Source: Eubacteriales bacterium
GTDB lineage: Bacteria > Bacillota_A > Clostridia > Lachnospirales > Lachnospiraceae
Direction of reading: 5' to 3'
Assembly: GCA_030533315.1 (NCBI GenBank)
Contig: JAUNJL010000073.1
Coordinates: 2,699-11,890 of the forward strand
DNA: 9,192 nucleotides
The notes beneath the pieces are model-generated. The model worked only from the letters and a program-made list of their open reading frames with translations, searched no databases and had not been told where the DNA came from. Position 1 is the first letter of the stretch; the number at the start of each line of letters is the position of its first letter. Of the stretch, positions 1 to 6,940 are shown in pieces. The position numbers and the translations under genes were made by a program.

Positions 1-39
1 GGGTTTCCTCTTTCCTGCCCACTGTTTTTTTCTTTTCTT

Positions 40-603
40 TTAAAGCTCCAGACTTTTTATCACGTTGCCTTCCAGATCCTTGATCTCGAACCGCCTCCCT
101 GCTTTGGCTCCCTCCTCCCAGGTAAAAAGACCATAGGTAGGCGGATTTCCCTCCTTGGGTATGGAAACGGATCCCGGATTCAGCCAATAAAGGCTCCCCA
201 GCCTTTCCGCCTTCCACACATGAGTATGACCATGGATCAAAACGTCCCCCTCCCTCATGGGCGGCAGGTTGTCCTTGTGGAAAATATGGCCGTGTGTGGC
301 GTAAAAGCACGTCCCTCCCAAAACCAGGACCGCATAGTCCGCCATCACCGGAAACTCCAGGACCATCTGGTCCACCTCCGCCTCACAATTCCCCCGCACG
401 GCATAGATCTGATCCTTCAGGTCATTCAGCATGGAAATGACCTTCTTGGGAGCGTACTCCCTGGGAAGGTCATTCCTGGGACCATGATAGAGCAGATCGC
501 CCAGCAGTACCAGGCGCTCCGCCCCTTCCTTTTGATATGCCTCCGCCATTTTTCCGCAAAAATAAGCGGAGCCGTGGATATCCGATGCAAACATGTACTT
601 CAT
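40..603 (-). CDS. yfcE: YfcE-type metallophosphoesterase (phosphodiesterase), 187 aa
   Basis: Probable cytoplasmic metal-dependent phosphodiesterase of the calcineurin-like YfcE/MJ0936 group. The family hydrolyses phosphodiester bonds of small substrates with two metal ions; the natural substrate is not settled. The protein shows the full metal-ligand set in order: DIHG (Asp8, His10), GDLLYHGPRN (Asp36), GNCEAEVD (Asn72), THGH (His104, His106) and HGHTH (His124, His126, His128), followed by NPGS. Its length matches E. coli YfcE (about 184 aa). I chose the ATG at 601-603 because a GGAGGGAG ribosome binding site sits 5-7 bases upstream of it and the family begins with this short strand; a start seven codons earlier would place that site inside the gene. 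It lies 84 bases downstream of the rhodanese gene on the same strand, so the two may be co-transcribed. No terminator is visible before the window ends. Confidence 0.9.
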   Translation of the reverse strand: MKYMFASDIHGSAYFCGKMAEAYQKEGAERLVLLGDLLYHGPRNDLPREYAPKKVISMLNDLKDQIYAVRGNCEAEVDQMVLEFPVMADYAVLVLGGTCFYATHGHIFHKDNLPPMREGDVLIHGHTHVWKAERLGSLYWLNPGSVSIPKEGNPPTYGLFTWEEGAKAGRRFEIKDLEGNVIKSLEL

Positions 604-687
604 AAAGACTCTCCCTCCAGGCATCCCGGTATCCCTTCTCTGCCCGCCGTCCTCTTTGACATTCTCTTTTTTTCATTCCCTACCTTA

Positions 688-1005
688 TCATGGTTGGCCG
701 GAAATTACAAGGTTTCTTCCACGATATGCGGTAAAACCTCCGATCACCGACCGGGTTCCGTACCCCATCCGGGCAAGATACTTGGCCGCCTTTATGCTGG
801 CGCCGCCTCTGTCACAGTAAAGGACCAAAAGCTTTCCCTGGGGAAATCCATGATCCCTTTCCAATTCCCCGTAAGGAATATTGACTGCTCCCTTCACATG
901 ACTGACCTGGTATTCTTCCCTGTTTCTCAGATCTATGATCATGGCGTCGCCCCGGCCCACATAATAATCCAGCATCTTTGGGGAAATGGTCTCCACCTGA
1001 AACAT
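688..1005 (-). CDS. Single-domain rhodanese-like protein, 105 aa
   Basis: Small cytoplasmic rhodanese (sulfurtransferase fold). The family carries sulfane sulfur as a persulfide on the active-site cysteine; the physiological acceptor is unknown here. Visible landmarks are MIIDLRNREEY (residues 22-32, the conserved D-R region), SHVKGAVNIPYGEL (35-48) and the active loop VLYCDRGGASIKAAKYL with Cys64. The loop after Cys is six residues (DRGGAS), as in many rhodaneses of Firmicutes, and the domain ends with GY-x8-GG. The start at 1003-1005 is preceded by AAGGAG five to six bases away; the longer reading frame upstream runs through the terminator at 1041-1074 and is rejected. Length is normal for a GlpE/PspE-size protein. 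No signal peptide or membrane segment is seen. It is followed by the YfcE-type gene, but that pairing does not by itself reveal the role. Confidence 0.87.
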   Translation of the reverse strand: MFQVETISPKMLDYYVGRGDAMIIDLRNREEYQVSHVKGAVNIPYGELERDHGFPQGKLLVLYCDRGGASIKAAKYLARMGYGTRSVIGGFTAYRGRNLVISGQP

Positions 1006-1040
1006 AAGAACTCCTTTTTTTCCTCTTTCTATATCATATG

Positions 1041-1074
1041 AAAAGCGCAGGAGAGAAACCCCTGCGCCTTTTTT
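1041..1074. terminator. Hairpin terminator between the 65-aa gene and the rhodanese gene
   Basis: GCGCAGG (1045-1051) and CCTGCGC (1061-1067) form a 7-bp GC-rich stem with a 9-base loop. It is flanked by TTTTTT on the plus strand (1069-1074) and by TTTTC on the minus strand (AAAA at 1041-1044). It lies just downstream of the 65-aa gene on the minus strand, which it probably terminates. The longer U-tract is on the plus strand, where no gene is seen. Confidence 0.65.
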
Positions 1075-1122
1075 ATCTGTCCTCCGTGCAGTGGAGGCCA
1101 ACCGCCTCTTACCTTTGGCTCC

Positions 1123-1320
1123 TTAATATTTGGAGGAGCTGTTTTCCTCCGACTCATAGGAGCTTGTTGTTTTGTTCTTATTATAGGTGTTTTTTGAAGA
1201 AGTGGAATTGCTTCCGCAGTTCTGAGAATCTGAGGCATTTTTGCCGCTGTTCTTTCCGTAGCTGTTGCTGGATGTGGAATTTTTGTAGTTCTTGCTTTCA
1301 GATTCGTAGTTTTTTGCCAT
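1123..1320 (-). CDS. 65-aa Ser/Asn/Lys/Tyr-rich low-complexity protein, unknown function
   Basis: I do not recognise a named family. The composition is extreme: 19 Ser, 12 Asn, 9 Lys, 6 Tyr and 5 Thr in 65 residues, one Cys (Cys35), and no Leu, Ile, Val, Phe, Trp, Pro, Arg or His. It should be disordered and highly soluble. KNS-type words recur (KNYKNS, GKNSGKN). The gene is believable because an AGGAGGG ribosome binding site sits eight bases before the ATG at 1318-1320, and a terminator hairpin follows the stop at 1041-1074. It is monocistronic and does not overlap a better gene. Small Asn/Ser-rich proteins of this look occur in spore-forming clostridia, and a weak sigma-G-like promoter lies upstream, so a spore-associated role is a guess only. 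No signal peptide or membrane segment is present. Confidence 0.72.
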   Translation of the reverse strand: MAKNYESESKNYKNSTSSNSYGKNSGKNASDSQNCGSNSTSSKNTYNKNKTTSSYESEENSSSKY

Positions 1321-1362
1321 TTGAAAATCCCTCCTAATGCGATATCATTTCGTTACTTTGTT

Positions 1363-1391
1363 CAGTATCTCCAAAAGTAGGAGGAATATTC
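1363..1391 (-). promoter_or_regulatory. Possible sigma-G-like promoter of the 65-aa gene
   Basis: On the minus strand GAATA (1391-1387) is followed after 17 bases by GATACTG (1369-1363), which resembles the sporulation sigma-G pattern (GAATA, about 18 bases, CATACTA) at all of the -35 and 5 of 7 positions of the -10. It would give a leader of about 35 bases with the AGGAGGG site in place. A vegetative alternative is the TATAAT at 1429-1424, but I see no good -35 for it. Both are weak calls. Confidence 0.28.
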
Positions 1392-1499
1392 ATCAAAAGA
1401 TATTGCTTTTTTTTCCAATTTATATTATAATCATTCCTGTAAAAAGAATTTACCCTTCAAAAATTTTTTTTACATAACCCCTTATTTAATTATTTATAC

Positions 1500-1740
1500 T
1501 CCCCTCGAGAGGCCCGGTAGCTCCCCTACCGGGCCTTTCACTGTCCAAAAGCGCCCTTCACAAGGCGCCGGCTCCAAGGTCATTCTCCGCTGCGCCCTGC
1601 GGCCCTCCCGCCATTTTCATTTATGGAAAACAGGCAGGCCGGCAGAGGTCTTCACCCCCGATTTCGGCCGCGTTTCCCATTGTTTATGAACCAGATCCCC
1701 TTCTGTTCGCAGGTACCCGCCAATAGAAACAATAGAAACA
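1500..1740. other. GC-rich, hairpin-bearing intergenic block without a gene
   Basis: The 557 bases from 1321 to 1877 contain no credible gene. Positions about 1340-1500 are AT-rich. Then composition switches abruptly to GC-rich. The block opens with an 11-bp perfect stem (AGGCCCGGTAG, 1510-1520, with its complement at 1526-1536, 5-base loop), followed by a second hairpin GCGCCCTT/AAGGCGC at 1551-1568. Around 1609-1650 a wobble-rich long stem can be drawn on the minus strand. The block ends with two tandem copies of AATAGAAAC (1722-1739). The hairpins lack strong T-tracts, though AAAA before 1551 gives a short one on the minus strand. It could be a structured RNA, a remnant of decayed coding DNA, or a terminator cluster. 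Confidence 0.35.
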
Positions 1741-1755
1741 AATCAAGCTTGCGGT

Positions 1756-1784
1756 TTGACAATCAAACAATTATATAATAAAAT
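1756..1784 (+). promoter_or_regulatory. Sigma-A-type promoter of the secreted-protein gene
   Basis: TTGACA (1756-1761) and TAAAAT (1779-1784) are separated by exactly 17 bases. The -35 is perfect and the -10 matches 5 of 6. Transcription should begin near 1791, leaving a leader of about 87 bases before the ATG at 1878. A TATAAT at 1774-1779 is only 12 bases from the -35 and is probably not the -10. Confidence 0.68.
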
Positions 1785-1792
1785 TCAGATTA

Positions 1793-1810
1793 TAAAGAGG
1801 CGCCTCTTTA
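1793..1810. promoter_or_regulatory. 18-bp perfect palindrome at the predicted transcript start (candidate operator)
   Basis: TAAAGAGGCGCCTCTTTA is a perfect 18-bp palindrome beginning about 9 bases after the -10 hexamer of the promoter at 1756-1784, so it covers the first transcribed bases. That is a typical place for a repressor operator. As RNA it could also fold as a 5'-end hairpin that protects the transcript. The regulator is unknown. Confidence 0.45.
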
Positions 1811-1847
1811 CCGGGCGTATTGCCAATCAACCAACAGCTTTAAGAAA

Positions 1848-1871
1848 ACCGGAGCATTCCGGTGCAGGAGG
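1848..1871 (+). promoter_or_regulatory. Small hairpin and ribosome binding site before the secreted-protein gene
   Basis: ACCGG (1848-1852) and CCGGT (1859-1863) can form a 5-bp hairpin ending two bases before the AGGAGG ribosome binding site (1866-1871), which is six bases from the ATG at 1878. The hairpin leaves the site open, so it supports the start choice rather than showing translational control. Confidence 0.4.
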
Positions 1872-1877
1872 AATTTT

Positions 1878-3488
1878 ATGAAAAAAGGCAAGGTAACCGC
1901 ACTACTTCTCACCGCCATCATGGGACTGTCTGCCCCCGTTGGCGCACAGGCCGCTCCCTCCTATCAGGAAGCGGAAAAGGCTGCCCTGGCAAAAACGCTG
2001 GAAGCCTTTATCTCCAACTATTCCCAGCAGTATTCCAACTACCCCACCACTGCCATGACCGAGATGTCCCTGGAGCTCCACGACGCCGGCAGATCTTTCC
2101 TGGGCTTTATGACCCCACACGATGTTTCCTGGCTGAACGATCTCTCTATTTCCGCTGACGTGGGCTTTGACGACAGCCAGCTGGCGGAAACCATGGACTT
2201 CCTCTTAAACGGCTCAAAAATCTGCACCATGGAGATCTATCTGGATTCTGAGACCCTGGATACCTACGTGCGGATCCCCCAGCTGGCAGACGGCTATCTA
2301 AAAAGTACCATGGAGCAGACCATGGGCCAGATAGAAGAAACGGAGTCCGCCATGGATTCCCATGAGGATGTCTCAGAGGATGAGATGCTCTTCGCCCTTC
2401 AGACGCAGGCCTTCCTGTCCGATTATATGAAAGCCCTCCCCCGTCTGAACGAATTTCTGCCTAAGCCGGAGGCGTTGAACACCATACTGGACCGCTACGC
2501 CTCCATCCTCATCGACCATACTCAGGAGACGGAAAGCGGGACGGACAGCCTGACCGTGGAACACATCAGCCAGGAATGCACGACCCTGGACGCCACCCTC
2601 ACCCAGGAGGAGGCCTCTGCCGCATCCGATGAAATCCTCTCCGCCGCCTCAAAGGACGAGGAGCTGAAAGCCTTCATCCAGGGTCTGGAAGCCTTAAGTC
2701 CCCAGTCCGGCATCAGCTACGATGGTTTTTTGGAGCAGATCGATTCGCTGAGAGCCTCACTGGCAGAAAACAACACAGAGGACGGCCCCTATATCGCCTC
2801 CAAAATATGGCTGGATGCCCAGGAGCAGATCGTTGGACGCCAGTTTTCGATGAATGACGGCGAAGGGGAGGTTCCCCTCATCACCTGGAAGGCCCCCTCT
2901 GCTGGAGATGCCAGCGGCTGCTATCTCCAGCTCAACACCGACGATCAGATCTTCGAGATTTCTGGAACCGGCGTGACCGCCGGCCAAAAATTAAAGGGAA
3001 CCTATGAGTTCTCCTACAACGGGCAGGCTGTGGCATCCGTGGACGTGGCGGATTATGACGCCCAGGCCATGGAGGAGGGCGCTTTCAGCGGCACCTACGA
3101 GTTCCGCCTCCTTCCAGGCATCGGAGAAGAAGCCTACGCCTCCCTCGGCTCCTTTGGATTCAGCGCTGTACTCTCCGGTGATCAGACCGATGCTTTTTGT
3201 GCGCTCACCCTAACCAGCTCCCAGGCCCCCATGGCCACCCTGTCCATCAGCTCCACCTCCGGCTCTGGATCCGTGGAATTTGTGGATTTTGACACCCTCG
3301 ACAAGGTTTATGACACCAGCACCGAGGAAGGTCTCGCCGCTTTCCAGGAGGACATGCACCCGGACACCATCATGGAAAACCTGACGGCAGCTGGAATGCC
3401 CCAATCCTTCCTGGAGGACCTGATGTCCGGCGGGGCAGAGCCTGCCTACTATGAGGAAGCCTACACAGAGGAGGCACCGATCTCATAA
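1878..3488 (+). CDS. Secreted protein of unknown function, 536 aa
   Basis: I cannot assign a function or a family name. The N-terminus is a clear signal peptide: MKKGKV, a hydrophobic stretch (residues 7-22) and a likely signal peptidase I site after AQA (25) or the next Ala. There is no lipobox cysteine, LPXTG motif or further membrane segment, so the protein is probably released or held non-covalently. Residues about 28-300 look mostly helical and acidic, with a strand-rich insertion around 88-140 (ISADVGF, KICTMEIYLDSETLDTYVRI). Residues about 305-475 look beta-rich with repeated strand patterns (KLKGTYEFSYNGQAVASVDV and GAFSGTYEFRLL share a GTYEF word). The tail (about 516-536) is acidic and disordered. 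Cysteines are at 116, 234, 348 and 441. It has its own promoter, an AGGAGG site and a strong terminator, so it is monocistronic. Annotation pipelines would probably give a DUF or hypothetical label. Confidence 0.85.
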   Translation: MKKGKVTALLLTAIMGLSAPVGAQAAPSYQEAEKAALAKTLEAFISNYSQQYSNYPTTAMTEMSLELHDAGRSFLGFMTPHDVSWLNDLSISADVGFDDSQLAETMDFLLNGSKICTMEIYLDSETLDTYVRIPQLADGYLKSTMEQTMGQIEETESAMDSHEDVSEDEMLFALQTQAFLSDYMKALPRLNEFLPKPEALNTILDRYASILIDHTQETESGTDSLTVEHISQECTTLDATLTQEEASAASDEILSAASKDEELKAFIQGLEALSPQSGISYDGFLEQIDSLRASLAENNTEDGPYIASKIWLDAQEQIVGRQFSMNDGEGEVPLITWKAPSAGDASGCYLQLNTDDQIFEISGTGVTAGQKLKGTYEFSYNGQAVASVDVADYDAQAMEEGAFSGTYEFRLLPGIGEEAYASLGSFGFSAVLSGDQTDAFCALTLTSSQAPMATLSISSTSGSGSVEFVDFDTLDKVYDTSTEEGLAAFQEDMHPDTIMENLTAAGMPQSFLEDLMSGGAEPAYYEEAYTEEAPIS

Positions 3489-3506
3489 GGCTCCCCGCCT
3501 CTGATC

Positions 3507-3552
3507 AAAAAAAGCTCTTTTCCACCGAATCCCGTGGAAAAGAGCTTTTTGT
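3507..3552. terminator. Strong bidirectional terminator between convergent genes
   Basis: A perfect 17-bp stem (3509-3525 with 3534-3550) and an 8-base loop (3526-3533). A-runs on the left and T-runs on the right make it a usable intrinsic terminator in both directions. It serves the secreted-protein gene (stop at 3488) on the plus strand and the arabinose kinase gene (stop at 3588) on the minus strand. Confidence 0.93.
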
Positions 3553-3587
3553 TTTCTTCTTGCCGCACTTTTACAGCAGTGCGATCC

Positions 3588-5189
3588 TTACCAGATCTTT
3601 GCTTCTACCGCAGCCTTCTCGATGGAAAGACCCTTCAGGTATCTCTCCATAAACCGGTTGAAGCCCTGGACCCCTGCCGGATCGGGCTCCAGGGTACTTC
3701 CCTCGTTTCCGGCAAATACCTTTTCATCCAGGAAGTGATCCAGAGCCTCATCCTCATCCTTGTTGATCAGGTAGGAGGCGAGAACGGCGATCCCCCACGC
3801 ACCGCCCTCACCGGCCGTCTCCATCACGGAGACAGGTGCGTTCACAGAATCCGCAAGAATCTGCTGCCCCACGCCCTTCGTCTTAAAGAGCCCGCCATGG
3901 CCCAAAAGACGGTCCACCTTCACCCCTTCCTTCTTGAAGAGGATGTCAAGGCCCACCCGCATGGCGCCAAGACAGGTATAAAGGTTTGTCCTCATAAAGT
4001 TTGCCAGATTAAACCGGCTCTCCGGAGAGCGGACGAACAAGGGACGCCCTTCCTCAAAGCCAGTCATATGCTCGCCGGAAAAATAGCAGTAGGACAACAG
4101 CCCGCCGCCGTCCACGTCTCCCTCCATGGCCTTGCGGTAAAGGGTTCCAAACAGCTTGTTCATGTCCGCCTCGATCCCCATGGCCTCCGTAAATTCACGG
4201 AAAATGCCAACCCAGGCATTTAAATCGGAGGTACAGTTGTTGGAATGGGCCATGGCGACCGGATGTCCGGAGGGAGTCGCCACCATGTCGATCTCGCTGT
4301 AGGGAGCGGACAGACCCTTCTCCAAAACGATGGAAGCAAACACGGAGGTTCCCGCGGACACATTTCCCGTGCGCTGGGCCACGCTGTTGGTGGCCACCAT
4401 GCCCGTCCCCGCATCCCCCTCCGGCGGACACATGGGAATGCCAGCCTGCAGCTTCCCGGTGGGATCCAGCAGCTTCGCCCCCTCCTGGGTCAAAGTGCCT
4501 GCGGCCTCCCCTGCAAGGAGAGACTTGGGAAGGATATCCCGCAGCTTCCAGGAAAATCCATAGGGAGCAGCCAGCTCATCAAACTGATCCAGCATCCTCT
4601 CATCATAATCCTTCGTCTCGCTGTCCAGCGGGAACATACCGGCGGCGTCTCCCACTCCCAGCACCCTTTCCCCGGTCAGCTTCCAGTGAACGTAGGCCTC
4701 CAGCGTAGCGATATAGTCGATATCCTTTACGTGCTCCTCCCCGTTCAGGATGGCCTGGTACAGATGTGCAATGCTCCATCTCTGAGGAATGTTGTACTGA
4801 AACAGGGCGGATAGCTTCTCACTGGCCTCGCCGGTGATGTTGTTTCTCCAGGTACGGAAGGGAACCAGAAGCTCTCCCTCCTTGTTAAAAGGCATGTAGC
4901 CGTGCATCATGGCGCTGATCCCCATCGCACCTGTGGTGGTAAACTCCACATCGTATTTCTTTTTTACGTCCGCCGCCATATCCCGGTAGCAGTCCTGGAT
5001 GCCGGTCCAGATATCCTCTAGACTGTAGGTCCACACACCGTTTTCATAACGGTTCTCCCATTCATGGCTTCCAGATGCGATCGGCTCGTTGTTCTCATTC
5101 ACGAGAACGGCCTTGATCCTGGTGGATCCAAACTCAATGCCCAGTGCGGTTTTCCCGCTTAATATGGCTTCCTTTGCTGATACGCCCAT
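3588..5189 (-). CDS. araK: FGGY-family sugar kinase, probable L-ribulokinase (AraK-like), 533 aa
   Basis: Probable ATP-dependent L-ribulokinase making L-ribulose 5-phosphate, cytoplasmic, second step of arabinose breakdown. FGGY signatures in order: GIEFGST phosphate loop (17-23), MMHGYM (94-99), PEGDAGTGM with the likely catalytic Asp259, GNVSAGTS (275-282), and the C-terminal adenosine site [18 protein letters not shown] (430-447) with [11 protein letters not shown] (460-470). It differs from classical AraB (about 560 aa): it is shorter and the phosphate-loop Asp is Glu19. It resembles the clostridial kinases often labelled xylulokinase; from memory, one in Clostridium acetobutylicum was shown to be a ribulokinase and named AraK. 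Substrate is inferred from position behind araA. Start ATG at 5187-5189 has AGGAGG seven bases upstream. It lies 171 bases after araA and is last before the terminator at 3507-3552. Xylulose or another ketose remains possible. Confidence 0.85.
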   Translation of the reverse strand: MGVSAKEAILSGKTALGIEFGSTRIKAVLVNENNEPIASGSHEWENRYENGVWTYSLEDIWTGIQDCYRDMAADVKKKYDVEFTTTGAMGISAMMHGYMPFNKEGELLVPFRTWRNNITGEASEKLSALFQYNIPQRWSIAHLYQAILNGEEHVKDIDYIATLEAYVHWKLTGERVLGVGDAAGMFPLDSETKDYDERMLDQFDELAAPYGFSWKLRDILPKSLLAGEAAGTLTQEGAKLLDPTGKLQAGIPMCPPEGDAGTGMVATNSVAQRTGNVSAGTSVFASIVLEKGLSAPYSEIDMVATPSGHPVAMAHSNNCTSDLNAWVGIFREFTEAMGIEADMNKLFGTLYRKAMEGDVDGGGLLSYCYFSGEHMTGFEEGRPLFVRSPESRFNLANFMRTNLYTCLGAMRVGLDILFKKEGVKVDRLLGHGGLFKTKGVGQQILADSVNAPVSVMETAGEGGAWGIAVLASYLINKDEDEALDHFLDEKVFAGNEGSTLEPDPAGVQGFNRFMERYLKGLSIEKAAVEAKIW

Positions 5190-5331
5190 GTAAAATCCTC
5201 CTAATCTCTAAACACCGGATCCGTGCCCAACCGCCCGTTGGGACTTTATCCTGTCATCGTTTCCGCTATTCCAAACGGCCTTCCGCCGGGACAGCCTGTC
5301 AAAAGAAGTCCCCAGCGAAAAATGCCCGATG

Positions 5332-5352
5332 GTCCCGGCAAAGATCCGGGAC
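5332..5352 (-). repeat. Hairpin in the araA-kinase spacer
   Basis: GTCCCGG (5332-5338) and CCGGGAC (5346-5352) form a perfect 7-bp stem with a 7-base loop, 8 bases after the araA stop codon. There is no T-tract directly after it on the minus strand, so it is unlikely to end transcription fully. It may mark an RNA-processing or 3'-stabilising point, or attenuate the kinase. A second small hairpin (CCCAAC at 5227-5232 with GTTGGG at 5238-5243) lies nearer the kinase gene. Confidence 0.4.
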
Positions 5353-5360
5353 GGCCCTCC

Positions 5361-6860
5361 CTATTTCCGGAAGGCGATCTCATTCCATCTCAGCTCGTTC
5401 TTGAAGCTGCGGATGGTGGTATCCTTGTCAATGAACACAGCCTCGATCCCCATGGCAGCTGCCCAGTCTCCCATCTGCTCTGCGGTCAGATCATAAGAAA
5501 AGGCCGTGTGATGTGCGCCGCCTGCCAGGATCCATGCCTCCGCCCCTGTCACCAGATCCGGCTGGGGAGTCCAGAAAGCGCTTCCCACGGGAAGCATGGG
5601 CATGGGCTTCTCCACCTTCTTGCAGTCCACATCGTTGATGATCAGACGGAAACGGTCTCCCAGGTCAATGAGGGAGGTTGCCACCCCGGGGCCGGACTTG
5701 GCGGTAAATACCAGTCTCGCCGGATCCTCCCGGTCTCCCATGGACAGCGGGCACACCCGGATCGCCGGTTTTCCATCGGCAACCGACGGGCAAACCTCCA
5801 TCATGTGGGACTGAAGGATCCCATTCTTCCCGGGAACCAGGTTGTAGGTGTAATCCTCCATCATGGAGGTACCCTTTGCGTCCTTGATGCCAGAGGACAT
5901 GATCTTCATCAGGCGGACCATGGCGGCCGTCTTCCAGTCACCCTCCGCACCGAAGCCATATCCCTTCTCCATCAGTCTCTGAATGGCAAGGCCGGGAAGC
6001 TGCTGAAGGGCCCCCAGATCACCGAAATGAGTCACGATGGCCTGATAATCCTTCTCCTCCAGGAATTTCTCAAAACCGATCTCGATACCTGCCTGGACCG
6101 CAACGTGGCGCCTGAACTCCTCCGGATCCCTGCCGTCCAGGATCAGATCGTACTTGCTGTAGTATTCCTCAACCAGCGCACTGATCTCGCCCGCCTTCAC
6201 GTCCTGCACATACTCTGCGATCTCATTGACCGGATAAGCGTCAACCTCCCAGCCAAACTTGATCTGAGCCTCCACCTTATCACCCTCGGTAACGGCCACG
6301 TTTCTCATATTGTCAGCAACGCGGCAAACCCGGATGTGGCTGCTCTCCATGATACCGATGGCGGTGCGCATCCAGGAAGCCAGTCTCTCCTGCACCCTCT
6401 TGTCGGCCCAGTGACCTACGATCACCTTGCGCTCGATTCCCATACGGGAAACGATGTGGCCATACTCCCGCCCGCCGTGGGCAGACTGATTCTCATTCAT
6501 AAAATCCATGTCGATGGTGTCATAAGGAATCTCTTCATTGAACTGTGTATGTAAATGGCAAAGAGGCTTGCGGTACTCCTTCAGACCCAAAATCCAGGAT
6601 TTTGCCGGAGAGAAGGTATGCATCCAGGTGATCACGCCTGCGCAGTCCTCATCGGCATTCGCCTCGTTAAAGGTCTTACGGATCACCTCATTGGTGATCA
6701 GGGTCGGCTTCCAAACCACCTCAAAGGGAAGCATACCGGATCTGTTCAGCTCCTCCACAATGATCCGGGAATGCTCTGCAACCTTGCGGAGGCACTCGTC
6801 GCCGTAAAGATCCTGAGAGCCCGTGCAAAACCAGAATTTGTAATTTCTGCCTGTCTTCAT
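5361..6860 (-). CDS. araA: L-arabinose isomerase, 499 aa
   Basis: Converts L-arabinose to L-ribulose in the cytoplasm, the first step of bacterial arabinose use; the family is Mn-dependent and hexameric. Full-length: 499 aa against 500 in E. coli. The four metal ligands are visible: Glu306 in GFGAEGDWK, Glu335 in SMMEDYTYN, His352 in LQSHMMEVCPS, and a His in GGAHHTAFS (450-451). The N-terminus FWFCTGSQDLYG (9-20) and the WMHTFSPAKSWI block (79-90) are also typical. Start ATG at 6858-6860 follows AAGGAGG by eight bases. It sits 80 bases after araR on the same strand and 171 bases before the kinase gene. The spacer upstream has no clear terminator for araR and no convincing promoter, so the three genes may form one transcript with the repressor first. 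Nothing looks truncated or unusual. Confidence 0.97.
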   Translation of the reverse strand: MKTGRNYKFWFCTGSQDLYGDECLRKVAEHSRIIVEELNRSGMLPFEVVWKPTLITNEVIRKTFNEANADEDCAGVITWMHTFSPAKSWILGLKEYRKPLCHLHTQFNEEIPYDTIDMDFMNENQSAHGGREYGHIVSRMGIERKVIVGHWADKRVQERLASWMRTAIGIMESSHIRVCRVADNMRNVAVTEGDKVEAQIKFGWEVDAYPVNEIAEYVQDVKAGEISALVEEYYSKYDLILDGRDPEEFRRHVAVQAGIEIGFEKFLEEKDYQAIVTHFGDLGALQQLPGLAIQRLMEKGYGFGAEGDWKTAAMVRLMKIMSSGIKDAKGTSMMEDYTYNLVPGKNGILQSHMMEVCPSVADGKPAIRVCPLSMGDREDPARLVFTAKSGPGVATSLIDLGDRFRLIINDVDCKKVEKPMPMLPVGSAFWTPQPDLVTGAEAWILAGGAHHTAFSYDLTAEQMGDWAAAMGIEAVFIDKDTTIRSFKNELRWNEIAFRK

Positions 6861-6885
6861 TTGAAAATCCTCCTTACATAATTTA

Positions 6886-6914
6886 TGGTAAAGTGTTTTG
6901 TAACCTGTGGTAAA
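6886..6914. repeat. Direct repeats in the araR-araA spacer
   Basis: TGGTAAA occurs at 6886-6892 and 6908-6914, 22 bases apart (about two helical turns). Between them lies TTGTAACCT (6898-6906), the reverse complement of AGGTTACAA found next to the araR operator (8068-8076). On the minus strand this stretch lies 26-54 bases before araA. It may hold a secondary regulator site or a weak promoter, but no full inverted repeat like the one upstream of araR is present. Confidence 0.28.
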
Positions 6915-6940
6915 TCTATAAAAAAATATTTTTGGCCCTT

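Noticed and set aside
220..1041. Open frame on the plus strand across the phosphodiesterase and rhodanese genes
   Set aside because: Antisense to two genes with intact catalytic motifs; it crosses their spacer and lacks a ribosome site.
1006..1101. N-terminal extension of the rhodanese
   Set aside because: The extension runs through a terminator hairpin, and the internal ATG at 1005 has a good AAGGAG site and the expected family start.
1318..1336. Near-identical ribosome-site leader shared by the 65-aa gene and araA (6858-6876)
   Set aside because: Both read AGGAGG then ATTTTCAA before ATG, but this is a common strong leader form and short enough to be convergent; no common regulation is implied.
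1511..1568. Start of a CRISPR-like or repeat array
   Set aside because: The hairpins are different from each other and there are no regularly spaced repeats.
1774..1779. TATAAT as -10 of the secreted-protein promoter
   Set aside because: Only 12 bases from the TTGACA; TAAAAT at 1779-1784 gives the correct 17-base spacing.
5223..6554. Long open frame on the plus strand opposite araA (443 codons)
   Set aside because: Shadow of the conserved araA gene, with no ribosome site and no recognisable domain.
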